A stretch of 13,664 bases of DNA from an uncultured Eubacteriaceae bacterium (GCA_947630385.1 CANRHG010000034.1:1-13664), one strand, 5' to 3'. Positions 1-6,132 are shown, counted from the first letter of the stretch. Program-made: numbers and translations. Notes: generated from the letters alone by a model not told the origin.

Positions 1-1
1 T

Positions 2-643
2 CCTCTCGAGGTTCATCACATCATTCCAAGACCCAAAGGCTCGGACGCTCCGGATAACCTGATCACGGTCTGTCCGAACTGTCATGACGGTATTCACGAT
101 GGGGAAATCACCCTTTTAAAGAAGCCGCCGAAGTCTTATAAATACGAAACGATGATGAACATCATGCGCTACCGACTTTTAGACGAAATTAAAGAGATCT
201 TTGACGGGGAAGTCGAGTTAACTTATGGGGCCGACACGAAGTCAAAGCGGATCGATGTGGGCTTAAAAAAGAGTCACGCTATCGACGCCTTGATGATCTC
301 GGGCAACACGGGAGCCCTTCCCTGTGGGGTCGTCTACAAAAGGACCAAAAAAAGGGCCCACAACCGTCAGATCCACCGGGCAAAATTTCTAAAAGGCGGG
401 ATTAGACGAAGAGCCCAAACGGACTTTGAGATGTTTGGCTTTCGGCTAGGCGATCGGGTCCTCTTTGAAGGCAAAGAGGTCTTTGTGACGGCCAGGCGAA
501 AGAGCGGTTATTTTAAAGTCGGTCTTACCGACGGTTCGTTTGTAAAAGACGGTGTAAACTATAAGAAGTTAAAACTTATAGAAAGAGCCAAAGGGACTCT
601 TACGGTCTCTGAACAAAGAAAAGATCTAATGATCGCAGCTTAG
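2..643 (+). CDS. iscB: IscB-type RNA-guided HNH/RuvC endonuclease, C-terminal part (5' end outside window)
   Basis: The reading frame is open from base 2, so the gene begins before the window; 213 residues are visible. IscB proteins are transposon-linked nickase/nuclease ancestors of Cas9 that use an omega-RNA guide. What is seen: the second half of an HNH domain (HH at residues 5-6, N19, and C24-P-N-C27-H28, a zinc and active-site pattern). A connecting helix with MNIMRYRLL follows at 51-60. RuvC-III is KSHAIDALMISG, with H92 and D95. The IscB-like C-terminal domain then has HRAKFLKGG, FGFRLGDRV, RRKSGYFKVGL and YKKLKLIE. The N-terminal RRXRR, RuvC-I, bridge helix and first HNH half would lie upstream, as would any omega-RNA, which in iscB loci precedes the gene. 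No TnpA lies in the window. Base composition resembles the host core genes. Assignment to IscB rather than a generic HNH protein rests on the order HNH - RuvC-III - C-terminal domain and is fairly sure. Confidence 0.88.
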   Translation, partial: PLEVHHIIPRPKGSDAPDNLITVCPNCHDGIHDGEITLLKKPPKSYKYETMMNIMRYRLLDEIKEIFDGEVELTYGADTKSKRIDVGLKKSHAIDALMISGNTGALPCGVVYKRTKKRAHNRQIHRAKFLKGGIRRRAQTDFEMFGFRLGDRVLFEGKEVFVTARRKSGYFKVGLTDGSFVKDGVNYKKLKLIERAKGTLTVSEQRKDLMIAA

Positions 644-660
644 TAAAAACGAAAATTAAG

Positions 661-690
661 AAAACTCGAACTTCAAACTTTGAGTTTTTA
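661..690 (+). terminator. Weak intrinsic terminator after iscB
   Basis: An AAAACTC arm (661-667) pairs with GAGTTTT (682-688), extended by a G-T and two A-T pairs around an 8-base loop. Only a short T-run follows. It overlaps the -35 region of the next promoter, so it may be leaky. Confidence 0.5.
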
Positions 691-714
691 AGGAATATCT
701 GATATTATTATAAT
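680..714 (+). promoter_or_regulatory. Promoter for the 743-1360 gene
   Basis: TTGAGT (680-685) is followed after 17 bases by TATTAT (703-708). A perfect TATAAT also sits at 709-714 but lacks a well-placed -35. Either hexamer would give a short leader ending in a TGAGGT ribosome binding site at 731-736. Confidence 0.6.
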
Positions 715-742
715 AGTTTTCTCTGGAAATTGAGGTTAAAGT

Positions 743-1360
743 ATGCGAAATATTTTATTGGGAGTTATGATATTCTATGCGATTATCCTCTTTTTTGTCG
801 CGCTTCCTTATCTATTTATGGCTTTTTTGATGATAGCCTTATTTGTGGGGGCTGTCTATTTTGCGATCAAGGTCGTAGAAAGCCTAGATTATCTTCACGA
901 TAGGTTTGAGGAAGGAATTGACGAACCGGCCGAGCCAAAACCACAGGGCCCGTCCGACGATATTTACGTCAAACTCTACCGTGCGTTAGAGGTGATACTT
1001 CGTCTTAATTCAACGCAAAAAGATCCGGATTTAAAGAAAGCACTATTAAATTCCAGAGAGAGCGTAGTGATCTTAAAAGACGAAGGGTATGAAAAGCACC
1101 AGACGCTACTCAAGAGTTTCTTTGAAACCTATAGTAACTACATTGGTTTGTTCCACATGCCCAAACAGACCGAACAGGTTCACCAGGCCCGTCTTCGTAC
1201 CCGCGACAACCTCTTTCAAATCGCGACCGCGCTTGAAAGAATGATCGAAGGCCAAATGGCCCCGGAACTTGAACGGGTGGACATTCAGAACGAAGTTTTA
1301 GACGATCAACTGAAAAATAGTGGGCTCATGCCCTCGGATTTTGAACAACAGCTGCGCTAG
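743..1360 (+). CDS. Membrane-anchored protein of unknown function (possibly XpaC-like)
   Basis: The product has 205 residues. Residues about 4-46 are almost wholly hydrophobic and read as two membrane segments or one hairpin. A short acidic and proline-rich linker (EEGIDEPAEPKPQGP, about 56-70) follows, then a long cytoplasmic-looking, helix-rich domain with many charged residues. The start is the ATG at 743, with TGAGGT six bases upstream. It is transcribed from its own promoter and closed by a terminator overlapping the stop codon, so it is monocistronic. The layout (N-terminal membrane hairpin plus helical domain of about 150 residues) recalls the XpaC / 5-bromo-4-chloroindolyl phosphate hydrolysis family, often paired with TelA. 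No diagnostic motif is seen and no telA is adjacent, so this is only a guess. Function not recognised. Confidence 0.8.
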   Translation: MRNILLGVMIFYAIILFFVALPYLFMAFLMIALFVGAVYFAIKVVESLDYLHDRFEEGIDEPAEPKPQGPSDDIYVKLYRALEVILRLNSTQKDPDLKKALLNSRESVVILKDEGYEKHQTLLKSFFETYSNYIGLFHMPKQTEQVHQARLRTRDNLFQIATALERMIEGQMAPELERVDIQNEVLDDQLKNSGLMPSDFEQQLR

Positions 1361-1374
1361 TCGCAGCTTTTTTT
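1350..1374 (+). terminator. Intrinsic terminator overlapping the stop codon of 743-1360
   Basis: A perfect 7-bp stem AGCTGCG (1350-1356) / CGCAGCT (1362-1368), with a 5-base loop containing the TAG stop, runs straight into a T-run (1368-1374). Confidence 0.85.
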
Positions 1375-1380
1375 ATACCT

Positions 1381-1881
1381 ATGATTAGAAAAGCAAGCCT
1401 TAAGGAAGTTCCTGAAATTATAGATAAATATAACCGCTTAATCAGATTGATGCCTGGAAGCGACAACGATGCGCACTGGACCGTGGGCTTTTATCCGGAC
1501 GAAGCGCTGCTTGTTGAGCATGTAAAAAACGGAAGCCTCTACGTCCTAGACGACGGACAGATCCTGGGAGCGGCCGTACTAAACACCGACTGCATCGAAG
1601 ACTACGACAGTATTCCCTGGGAAAGCCCGGGACCGGCTTATTTTATTCATTTGTTTGCTTCTTTTTGCCGTGGTTCCGGTAACGGGCGAAAGCTCTTAGA
1701 GGGTTTAAAAGAGGAGGCTAAGAAACTCGGAGCGGGTTGTCTTCGGCTCGATACGATCGACGGAAACGAAGCGGCCATGAGGTTTTACCGCTCCTGCGGT
1801 TTTAAAGATCTCGGACGGTTTAAGCTTGATTACGACGCGACCGAGATCGAGGATTTTGAGGTATTTGAATATGGCCTTTAA
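1381..1881 (+). CDS. GNAT-family N-acetyltransferase (first of pair)
   Basis: This 166-residue single-domain protein transfers an acetyl group from acetyl-CoA to an unknown amine; it is presumably cytosolic. The acetyl-CoA pyrophosphate loop (motif A) is FCRGSGNGRKLLEGLKEEA at about 95-113, matching R/Q-x-x-G-x-G/A. Motif B is NEAAMRFYRSCGFKDLGRF near 129-147, the usual FYxxxGF strand-turn. The N-terminus MIRKASLKEVPEI is the typical GNAT opening. The start is ATG at 1381, six bases after the T-run of the preceding terminator, and no Shine-Dalgarno sequence is visible. No better in-frame start has one either: the ATG near 1450 would cut into the fold. The gene overlaps the next GNAT gene by 11 bases, so the two are probably translationally coupled. 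The substrate cannot be told from sequence. Confidence 0.85.
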   Translation: MIRKASLKEVPEIIDKYNRLIRLMPGSDNDAHWTVGFYPDEALLVEHVKNGSLYVLDDGQILGAAVLNTDCIEDYDSIPWESPGPAYFIHLFASFCRGSGNGRKLLEGLKEEAKKLGAGCLRLDTIDGNEAAMRFYRSCGFKDLGRFKLDYDATEIEDFEVFEYGL

Positions 1882-2464
1882 GATAAGACCGCTTTCGGAA
1901 AGTGACAGCGAAGACGGGGCGGCGCTTCTAGCGAGTATCTGGAGATACGACCATCTGGCAAGTAAAAAGGTCTGTAAGCTTCAGGGACTGTACGATTTTT
2001 ACAGCTGTCTGGGACGCTCCGACGTACGACTTGGAGCCTTTGAGGACGGTAAGCTCGTCGGGGTCCTACTCGCAAATACCGGTAAGTTTCGTAGCGATAA
2101 AGATTTGAGAATAGCGGAAAAGATGGGGCTTGATACGGTCTTTGAGCCGGGAGGCTTTCTTCTTAATACCTATAACAAAGATTACGCCCAAAGATCCGGC
2201 GCTTTGTTTGAAGACGTAACTGAGCCTGAACTGGCCCTTCTTATGGTTAGGTATAAGGGACTTGGTATTGGAAGCGCGCTGATAAAGGCGTATGAAGAGA
2301 TCTTGAAAAAGCGGGGAATAAAAAGTTACGTCGTTCTCAGCGATACCAAGTGTGACTATGACTTTTATCCGCACGCCGGATACGAGAAAATCGGCGAGGA
2401 TCTCGGGGAAGATCCGATTGAAGATAAAGAACTCTCACTGTTTTTGTATAAAAAAGAATTGTAG
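1871..2464 (+). CDS. GNAT-family N-acetyltransferase (second of pair)
   Basis: With the ATG at 1871 the product has 197 residues (MAFKIRPLSESD...). I prefer this to an ATG at 1826 because a TGAGGT ribosome binding site lies at 1857-1862, eight bases upstream. The 15 extra residues of the longer form (ITTRPRSRIL...) would also be out-of-frame coding sequence of the upstream gene. Motif A is MVRYKGLGIGSALIKAYEEIL (K-G-L-G-I-G-S, about 138-150). Motif B is CDYDFYPHAGYEKIGED near 173-189. A middle insertion (about 55-125) is longer than in the first GNAT protein. It overlaps the stop of its partner, so the two form a co-translated pair that may act on related substrates or as a heteromer; that is inference. 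Confidence 0.85.
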   Translation: MAFKIRPLSESDSEDGAALLASIWRYDHLASKKVCKLQGLYDFYSCLGRSDVRLGAFEDGKLVGVLLANTGKFRSDKDLRIAEKMGLDTVFEPGGFLLNTYNKDYAQRSGALFEDVTEPELALLMVRYKGLGIGSALIKAYEEILKKRGIKSYVVLSDTKCDYDFYPHAGYEKIGEDLGEDPIEDKELSLFLYKKEL

Positions 2465-2471
2465 TCAGAAT

Positions 2472-2511
2472 AAAACGGAGGCTTTGAAGCCAATCAAATT
2501 CTCCGTTTTTT
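2472..2511. terminator. Bidirectional terminator between the GNAT pair and the AlbA_2 gene
   Basis: AAAACGGAG (2472-2480) pairs perfectly with CTCCGTTTT (2501-2509). The 20-base loop starts with a small GCTT/AAGC hairpin (2481-2490). T-runs lie on the plus-strand exit and A-runs on the other side, so it can serve both convergent genes. The loop contains the left copy of the 13-bp direct repeat. Confidence 0.75.
2488..2500. repeat. 13-bp direct repeat, left copy
   Basis: AGCCAATCAAATT, identical to 4294-4306. The two copies bracket the AT-rich minus-strand gene, 26 bases beyond its stop codon and 30 bases before its start codon. This could be an insertion-site duplication or an attachment-site pair. 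A 10-bp partial match also occurs inside the gene near 2836, so chance is not excluded. Confidence 0.5.
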
Positions 2512-2526
2512 GTAATTTTTGAATGG

Positions 2527-4263
2527 TTAGGACTCATTAAATAACGAATAGAAATTAGTTTTACCAATTTTATCTTTCTTTAGTAATTTCTTTTCAACCA
2601 TTCCGTTTAAAGCTTTTAAAGCGCCTTGACGTGACTCAATATCTGTATTTTTTAATACGTCATTGGCGTTAATTCTGTTGTGAGTTGATAGAAATTCTAG
2701 AATAAATGTTTCTGTTTCATTTAACTTAGTTTTACTTTTTACATTTCCTGTTTTCTCTAATTCAACCTTTTCTGAATCTGCTATATAGGTTACTTCATTT
2801 TTATTTTCAATCTCTTTAATGAATTTATTTTCAAGAAGCCAATCAAGTTGTTCATTTAAATCAAAATTATTTAACTTTGTCAGTAATTGGAGGCGTGAAA
2901 ATGTAGCCCCGTCTTCTAAGCCGATAGTTAAAAGAATCTCTATTTTATTACAATCAAAAGAGGAATAACTTTTACTATAAATTTCCTTTAAATCGTTATT
3001 TAATTCTTCAGAATAAATAGGATACATCCATAGTTTTAATTCGGTTTGATTTAAAGAAGCATTATATTTTAAATCAGGTTCTCTCCAATTTTGATTCCGC
3101 CAAGCCTCTAATATTTTAGGAAAACCGGAACCAATGCTTTCACCATAACCGATAAGTTCCAACATTTTTTGGATTCTTGGATTTCTTGCGGTCGAAAATC
3201 CCCCATGAAATATTTCTTCAGGAGAAAGCTTTAAAATTCCTGGATTTGAAAAAATAAAAACGTTATTATTCCTTATGATTTTTAGAATCCCTTCAGTTTT
3301 ATAATCTGAATGAATGATCATATTTACAACAGCTTCTCTTATAGCGGTTTCAACGGGAGAAACGTCAATTCGTTGAATTCCTTCAAGATGAAAAGGACGA
3401 TGTAAATCTTGAGTTAATTTTGGAATAACAAGATTTAAAAAATTAAATAGGTTATTTTCCCAGGTTCCATCAATTGTTAAACGATCGTTATATCTTAAGT
3501 CTATTGAGCTATTTCTCATATCAAGATAATCCATTCGGATATTGGCAAAATATTCTCTGATTGATAGTCCTTTTCCAAACATTAAAAGTCCTGCTGCTGT
3601 TAGCCACTTCTTTTTGTTTTCTCTATCCTGTCTCATACCACCAATGTTGATTAAGAATTCTTCGTCACTAACATCGTTCCAGATATGATTGTCTCTTGTT
3701 TTTTCAAATTTCTTTCTATATTGATGAAGCGTTTCTAAGTCAATATCATCTAAAGTATAGCCTTCTATTAATTCACTATCACATCCTGAAGGTATTGAAT
3801 CCCTGATCATCGCATCAATTTGATCCCTAGTAGCATGGTAATCGCCTTCATAATTTCTAAGATAAGTCCCGCTATCTCTATTATTATTTATAAATACCGG
3901 TTTCTGCTTATAGCTGGCTTTAGGAATATCAATTTTAATGATTGTTTTATCATCTACGTTTATTGTTTGAATATTTTTATCTACGAGGATGTTTAGATTC
4001 ACTTTATTTTTATTGTTTACAGTATTCCAAAATTCTTTTAAAAGAATTTGAGGATTTTCAACTCCAACAATTTCAAAAGGTGGTTCATCTTCTAAAGTAA
4101 CTTTATTTTCACTTACGCCTAAATAAATCGTTCCACCGTCAGTATTAGCAAAAGCCGAATAAGTTTGCCATATAGAATTGGGAACTTGATTTTTCGCTTC
4201 CTTTAATTCCAAACGGGAAGATTCCCCCTCTTGAATCAATTCCATAAACTCATCTTTACTCAT
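2527..4263 (-). CDS. AlbA_2 (Schlafen-type) DNA-binding / HATPase_c_4 ATP-binding protein, COG2865-like
   Basis: This 578-residue cytosolic protein has a putative nucleic-acid-binding N-terminus and a GHKL-type ATP-binding region, a family usually called transcriptional regulator or 'RecG-like ATP-binding' (COG2865). The AlbA_2 domain covers about 8-135: EGESSRLELKEA, then FANTDGGTIYLGV and, near 120-145, a KPVFINNNRDSGTYLR strand. The C-terminal ATPase-like module lies about 300-420. It contains VETAIREAVVNMIIHSDY (the E-N-H helix), FIFSNPGIL and the glycine-rich NPRIQKMLELIGYGESIGSGFP. A winged-helix-like tail (about 515-578) ends the protein. The ATG at 4263 has AGGAAG about 10 bases upstream. 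Codon use is strongly AT-rich, unlike both neighbours, and 13-bp direct repeats flank it, which suggests lateral acquisition. Relatives occur as solitary regulators and in some defence islands; no partner gene is adjacent, so its role is open. Confidence 0.88.
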   Translation of the reverse strand: MSKDEFMELIQEGESSRLELKEAKNQVPNSIWQTYSAFANTDGGTIYLGVSENKVTLEDEPPFEIVGVENPQILLKEFWNTVNNKNKVNLNILVDKNIQTINVDDKTIIKIDIPKASYKQKPVFINNNRDSGTYLRNYEGDYHATRDQIDAMIRDSIPSGCDSELIEGYTLDDIDLETLHQYRKKFEKTRDNHIWNDVSDEEFLINIGGMRQDRENKKKWLTAAGLLMFGKGLSIREYFANIRMDYLDMRNSSIDLRYNDRLTIDGTWENNLFNFLNLVIPKLTQDLHRPFHLEGIQRIDVSPVETAIREAVVNMIIHSDYKTEGILKIIRNNNVFIFSNPGILKLSPEEIFHGGFSTARNPRIQKMLELIGYGESIGSGFPKILEAWRNQNWREPDLKYNASLNQTELKLWMYPIYSEELNNDLKEIYSKSYSSFDCNKIEILLTIGLEDGATFSRLQLLTKLNNFDLNEQLDWLLENKFIKEIENKNEVTYIADSEKVELEKTGNVKSKTKLNETETFILEFLSTHNRINANDVLKNTDIESRQGALKALNGMVEKKLLKKDKIGKTNFYSLFNES

Positions 4264-4293
4264 TCTATTTGAACTTCCTTTTTCCGTTTACTT

Positions 4294-4306
4294 AGCCAAT
4301 CAAATT
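4294..4306. repeat. 13-bp direct repeat, right copy
   Basis: AGCCAATCAAATT, exact copy of 2488-2500, lying in the leader of the AlbA_2 gene between its start codon and the 21-bp-spaced repeats. Confidence 0.5.
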
Positions 4307-4332
4307 AATTTTAAATTTACTTTTATCAACAT

Positions 4333-4361
4333 ATTTGAAACCAACTAAACTTGATTGTAAA
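4333..4361 (-). promoter_or_regulatory. Possible promoter of the AlbA_2 gene
   Basis: Read on the minus strand, TTTACA (4361-4356) is followed after 17 bases by TCAAAT (4338-4333), a weak -10. It overlaps two of the 21-bp-spaced heptamers, so a protein bound there would affect initiation. In such AT-rich DNA other hexamers are possible. Confidence 0.3.
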
Positions 4362-4427
4362 CTAAAATTAAAATATCTTAAACTATTTATTAAATATAGT
4401 AAACTAATTTCATAAAACAATAAACCA
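4337..4427. repeat. Five heptamers at exact 21-bp spacing (iteron- or operator-like)
   Basis: GAAACCA at 4337, TAAACTA at 4358, 4379 and 4400, and TAAACCA at 4421 are each exactly 21 bases apart; the bases between them are not conserved. Twenty-one bases is two helical turns, so all copies face the same side of the DNA. A reverse-oriented copy TAGTTTA lies at 4452-4458; the 11-bp block at 4448-4458 is the reverse complement of 4358-4368. The array sits 74-164 bases upstream of the AlbA_2 start codon. This pattern is typical of multi-copy binding sites such as operators, plasmid iterons or partition sites. Which one cannot be told here. Confidence 0.6.
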
Positions 4428-4465
4428 AATAAAGTTGGCTATAGTTGATTTTAGTTTATTGTTTT
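4414..4465. repeat. 12-bp inverted repeat at the distal end of the 21-bp array
   Basis: AAAACAATAAAC (4414-4425) is perfectly complementary to GTTTATTGTTTT (4454-4465). The T-rich right arm runs on to 4467, so on the plus strand this could work as a weak terminator. It could equally be a large operator palindrome that includes the last heptamer. Confidence 0.4.
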
Positions 4466-4499
4466 TTAATTAAACGAGAATTCTTATCTTACCTGATAG

Positions 4500-4688
4500 C
4501 TAAAAGATTATGGCTTAAAAGTTTCTCGACCATTCTGGAAGTTACTTATATTTAGTAGGTTGAAGCGGTTAATAAGATCGGCCCTTGATTCAAATATGGA
4601 CCATTTAGCCACTATAGAAAATAAGCCAATAACTCCAGAAGTTATCGGTGGTTGTTATCATATTCGCAAGGGTCGTAAGAAAAAATGA
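4500..4688 (+). pseudogene. 62-codon open remnant without a proper start
   Basis: The frame is open from just after adjacent stops (TGA TAG, 4494-4499) to the TGA at 4686. It reads LKDYGLKVSRPFW..., then an arginine- and leucine-rich stretch, and ends in YHIRKGRKKK. The only ATG (4596) gives 30 residues and has no ribosome binding site. The opening LKDYGLKVSR vaguely recalls the second reading frame of IS3-type transposases, but the rest does not, and no catalytic residues are present. It could be a decayed transposase end or chance. The adjacent 18-bp inverted arms at 4701 fit a mobile-element remnant. Confidence 0.22.
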
Positions 4689-4700
4689 ATATAAATTTAA

Positions 4701-4773
4701 CAGGACATCCTCATAAAAATCCAAAGTCGGAAAAATCCTATTTTTGTCTCTTGGGTTTTATGAGGATGTCCTG
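4701..4773. repeat. 73-bp element with perfect 18-bp inverted arms
   Basis: The arm at 4701-4718 (CAGGACATCCTCATAAAA) is exactly complementary to 4756-4773, with 37 bases between them. Neither side is followed by a proper T-run, so a simple terminator is unlikely. The GGACATCC core and lack of coding content fit a small non-autonomous element or the end structure of an insertion sequence. No clear target duplication is seen at the edges. Confidence 0.55.
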
Positions 4774-4790
4774 GCAAAAAAATGAGTTAG

Positions 4791-4840
4791 AAAAAGAAAA
4801 ACAGTCACCTAAGCAATCTTCAAAAAATAGATGACTGTTT
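4791..4840 (-). terminator. Minus-strand terminator-like hairpin
   Basis: AAACAGTCA (4799-4807) and TGACTGTTT (4832-4840) form a 9-bp stem with a 24-base loop. On the minus strand the stem is followed by a T-rich tail (4798-4791). No minus-strand gene is visible just to the right, so it may be left over from a lost gene or may block antisense transcription. Confidence 0.35.
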
Positions 4841-4841
4841 A

Positions 4842-5028
4842 ATCCCTAAATAGTAGAGGTGTTAAGTAGTTGTCTCTTTTTTATTATACCAGAATACCTG
4901 TAAATCTAATTCTTCGAATATTTCTCTTCTGTTATAGAACGAAAAGAGCATGAAACAAAAGAGCTTTAAAGATTTTTACGGTTCAATTTCTCCCCAACTT
5001 TGCTTAAACCTATAATTGAAATTGCGGT
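4842..5028. other. AT-rich spacer, no gene recognised
   Basis: This is the rest of the 851-base gap between the AlbA_2 start and gap. I see no open frame of useful length, no tRNA and no clear riboswitch in it. Confidence 0.5.
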
Positions 5029-5030
5029 TT

Positions 5031-5039
5031 TGATATAAT
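5031..5039 (+). promoter_or_regulatory. Extended -10 promoter of the gap operon
   Basis: TGATATAAT is TG-n-TATAAT, a perfect extended -10, with TATAAT at 5034-5039. The expected -35 position (about 5011-5016) matches poorly, as is common for extended -10 promoters. An overlapping alternative is TTGATA (5030-5035), 17 bases, AATATT (5053-5058). The predicted leader is about 60-70 bases. Confidence 0.65.
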
Positions 5040-5044
5040 CTTAA

Positions 5045-5072
5045 TGTAACAAAATATTGTTAAACGGTTACA
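5045..5072 (+). promoter_or_regulatory. Candidate operator over the gap transcription start
   Basis: TGTAAC (5045-5050) and GTTACA (5067-5072) form a perfect 6-bp inverted repeat with 16 bases between. Inside it lies TTGTTAA (5057-5063), a half-site like that of the redox regulator Rex, which controls gap in some Firmicutes. The segment TGTTAAACGGTTACA also resembles a one-base-expanded cre palindrome. Its place at the start of transcription suits a repressor; which one is unknown. Confidence 0.35.
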
Positions 5073-5114
5073 CTTACCACAAAGGTTTACATAATTTTAT
5101 AAGGAGGCAGTTAA

Positions 5115-6125
5115 ATGTCTGTAAGAGTAGCTATTAATGGTTTTGGAAGAATTGGACGTCTTGCGTTCCGTCAGATGTTTGATACGGAAGGTTATGATGT
5201 CGTAGCCGTCAACGATCTGACCGATCCGAGAATGTTAGCTCAGTTACTGAAGTACGATTCAACGCAAGGAAAATTTAAATACGCCGACCAGGTCTCGATG
5301 ACCGACGATTGCATCACAATCGGTGATGAAAAAATCCGTATCCTAGAAATCGCGGATCCCTCACAGCTTCCGTGGAAAGAACTAGACGTCGACGTCGTTT
5401 TGGAATGTACGGGATTTTTCGCTTCTAAAGAAAAAGCGATGGATCACATTAAAGCCGGCGCGAAAAAAGTTGTTATCTCCGCTCCTGCTGGAAACGACCT
5501 ACCGACGATCGTTTACGGTGTAAACCAGGATACGATCACACCTGAAGACAAGATCATTTCCGCTGCTTCCTGTACGACGAACTGTTTGGCGCCGATGGCC
5601 AACGCGTTAAACGAATTAGCTCCGATCATCAAGGGCTACATGACCACGATCCACGCCTACACCGGAGATCAGATGATCCTCGACGGTCCGCACAGAAAAG
5701 GCGACTTACGTCGTGCCCGCGCAGCTGCGGTCAACATCGTTCCGAACTCAACCGGCGCTGCCAAAGCCATTGGACTGGTCATTCCGGAATTAAACGGAAA
5801 ACTCATCGGTTCTGCTCTTCGTGTACCGGTACCGACCGGATCGATCACACAGCTAAACGCGATCGTTAAAGGTAAAGTCACGGTCGAAGACATCAATAAG
5901 TATATGGAATCGGTTGCCAATGAGTCCTACGCTTACAATACGGACGAAATCGTATCTTCTGATATCATTGGAAGCACCTACGGTTCAATCTTCGACGCTA
6001 CTTTGACCGAAGTTCAGGATCTGCCCGACGGCAATACCTTAGTTAAAGTCAGTTCCTGGTACGATAACGAAAATTCTTATACGTCCCAGATGGTACGTAC
6101 GATCAAATACTTCGCAGAAGTTTAA
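5115..6125 (+). CDS. gap: Glyceraldehyde-3-phosphate dehydrogenase, type I
   Basis: This NAD-dependent enzyme oxidises and phosphorylates glyceraldehyde 3-phosphate to 1,3-bisphosphoglycerate in cytosolic glycolysis. At 336 residues it is full length. The N-terminal Rossmann motif is VAINGFGRIGRL (4-15). The active site is SAASCTTNCLAP with C153, and the base is H180 in TTIHAYTGDQ. RRARAAAVNIVPNSTGAAKA (phosphate-binding loop) and the C-terminal WYDNENSYTSQMVRT are intact. The ATG at 5115 has a perfect AAGGAGG at 5101-5107. It is the first gene of gap-pgk-tpiA. A strong hairpin with a T-run follows it 8 bases after the stop codon, so gap mRNA is probably more abundant than pgk-tpiA mRNA. No cggR-type regulator gene precedes it. 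Confidence 0.98.
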   Translation: MSVRVAINGFGRIGRLAFRQMFDTEGYDVVAVNDLTDPRMLAQLLKYDSTQGKFKYADQVSMTDDCITIGDEKIRILEIADPSQLPWKELDVDVVLECTGFFASKEKAMDHIKAGAKKVVISAPAGNDLPTIVYGVNQDTITPEDKIISAASCTTNCLAPMANALNELAPIIKGYMTTIHAYTGDQMILDGPHRKGDLRRARAAAVNIVPNSTGAAKAIGLVIPELNGKLIGSALRVPVPTGSITQLNAIVKGKVTVEDINKYMESVANESYAYNTDEIVSSDIIGSTYGSIFDATLTEVQDLPDGNTLVKVSSWYDNENSYTSQMVRTIKYFAEV

Positions 6126-6132
6126 TTAACAT

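Noticed and set aside
1826..1870. Earlier ATG (1826) for the second GNAT gene
   Set aside because: The ATG at 1871 has a good ribosome binding site and starts with a typical GNAT N-terminus. The extra 15 residues are only the upstream gene read in another frame.
2836..2845. Third copy of the flanking direct repeat inside the AlbA_2 gene
   Set aside because: Only 10 of 13 bases match, and it lies in coding sequence for a Leu-Asp-Trp-Leu segment. It is probably chance, though it lowers confidence in the flanking pair.
4337..4467. CRISPR array
   Set aside because: The repeated unit is only 7 bp with 14-bp gaps, far shorter than any CRISPR repeat-spacer unit, and no cas genes are present.
4699..4775. 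Rho-independent terminator at the 18-bp inverted arms
   Set aside because: The loop is 37 bases and no T-run follows on either strand, so a terminator is a poor explanation.
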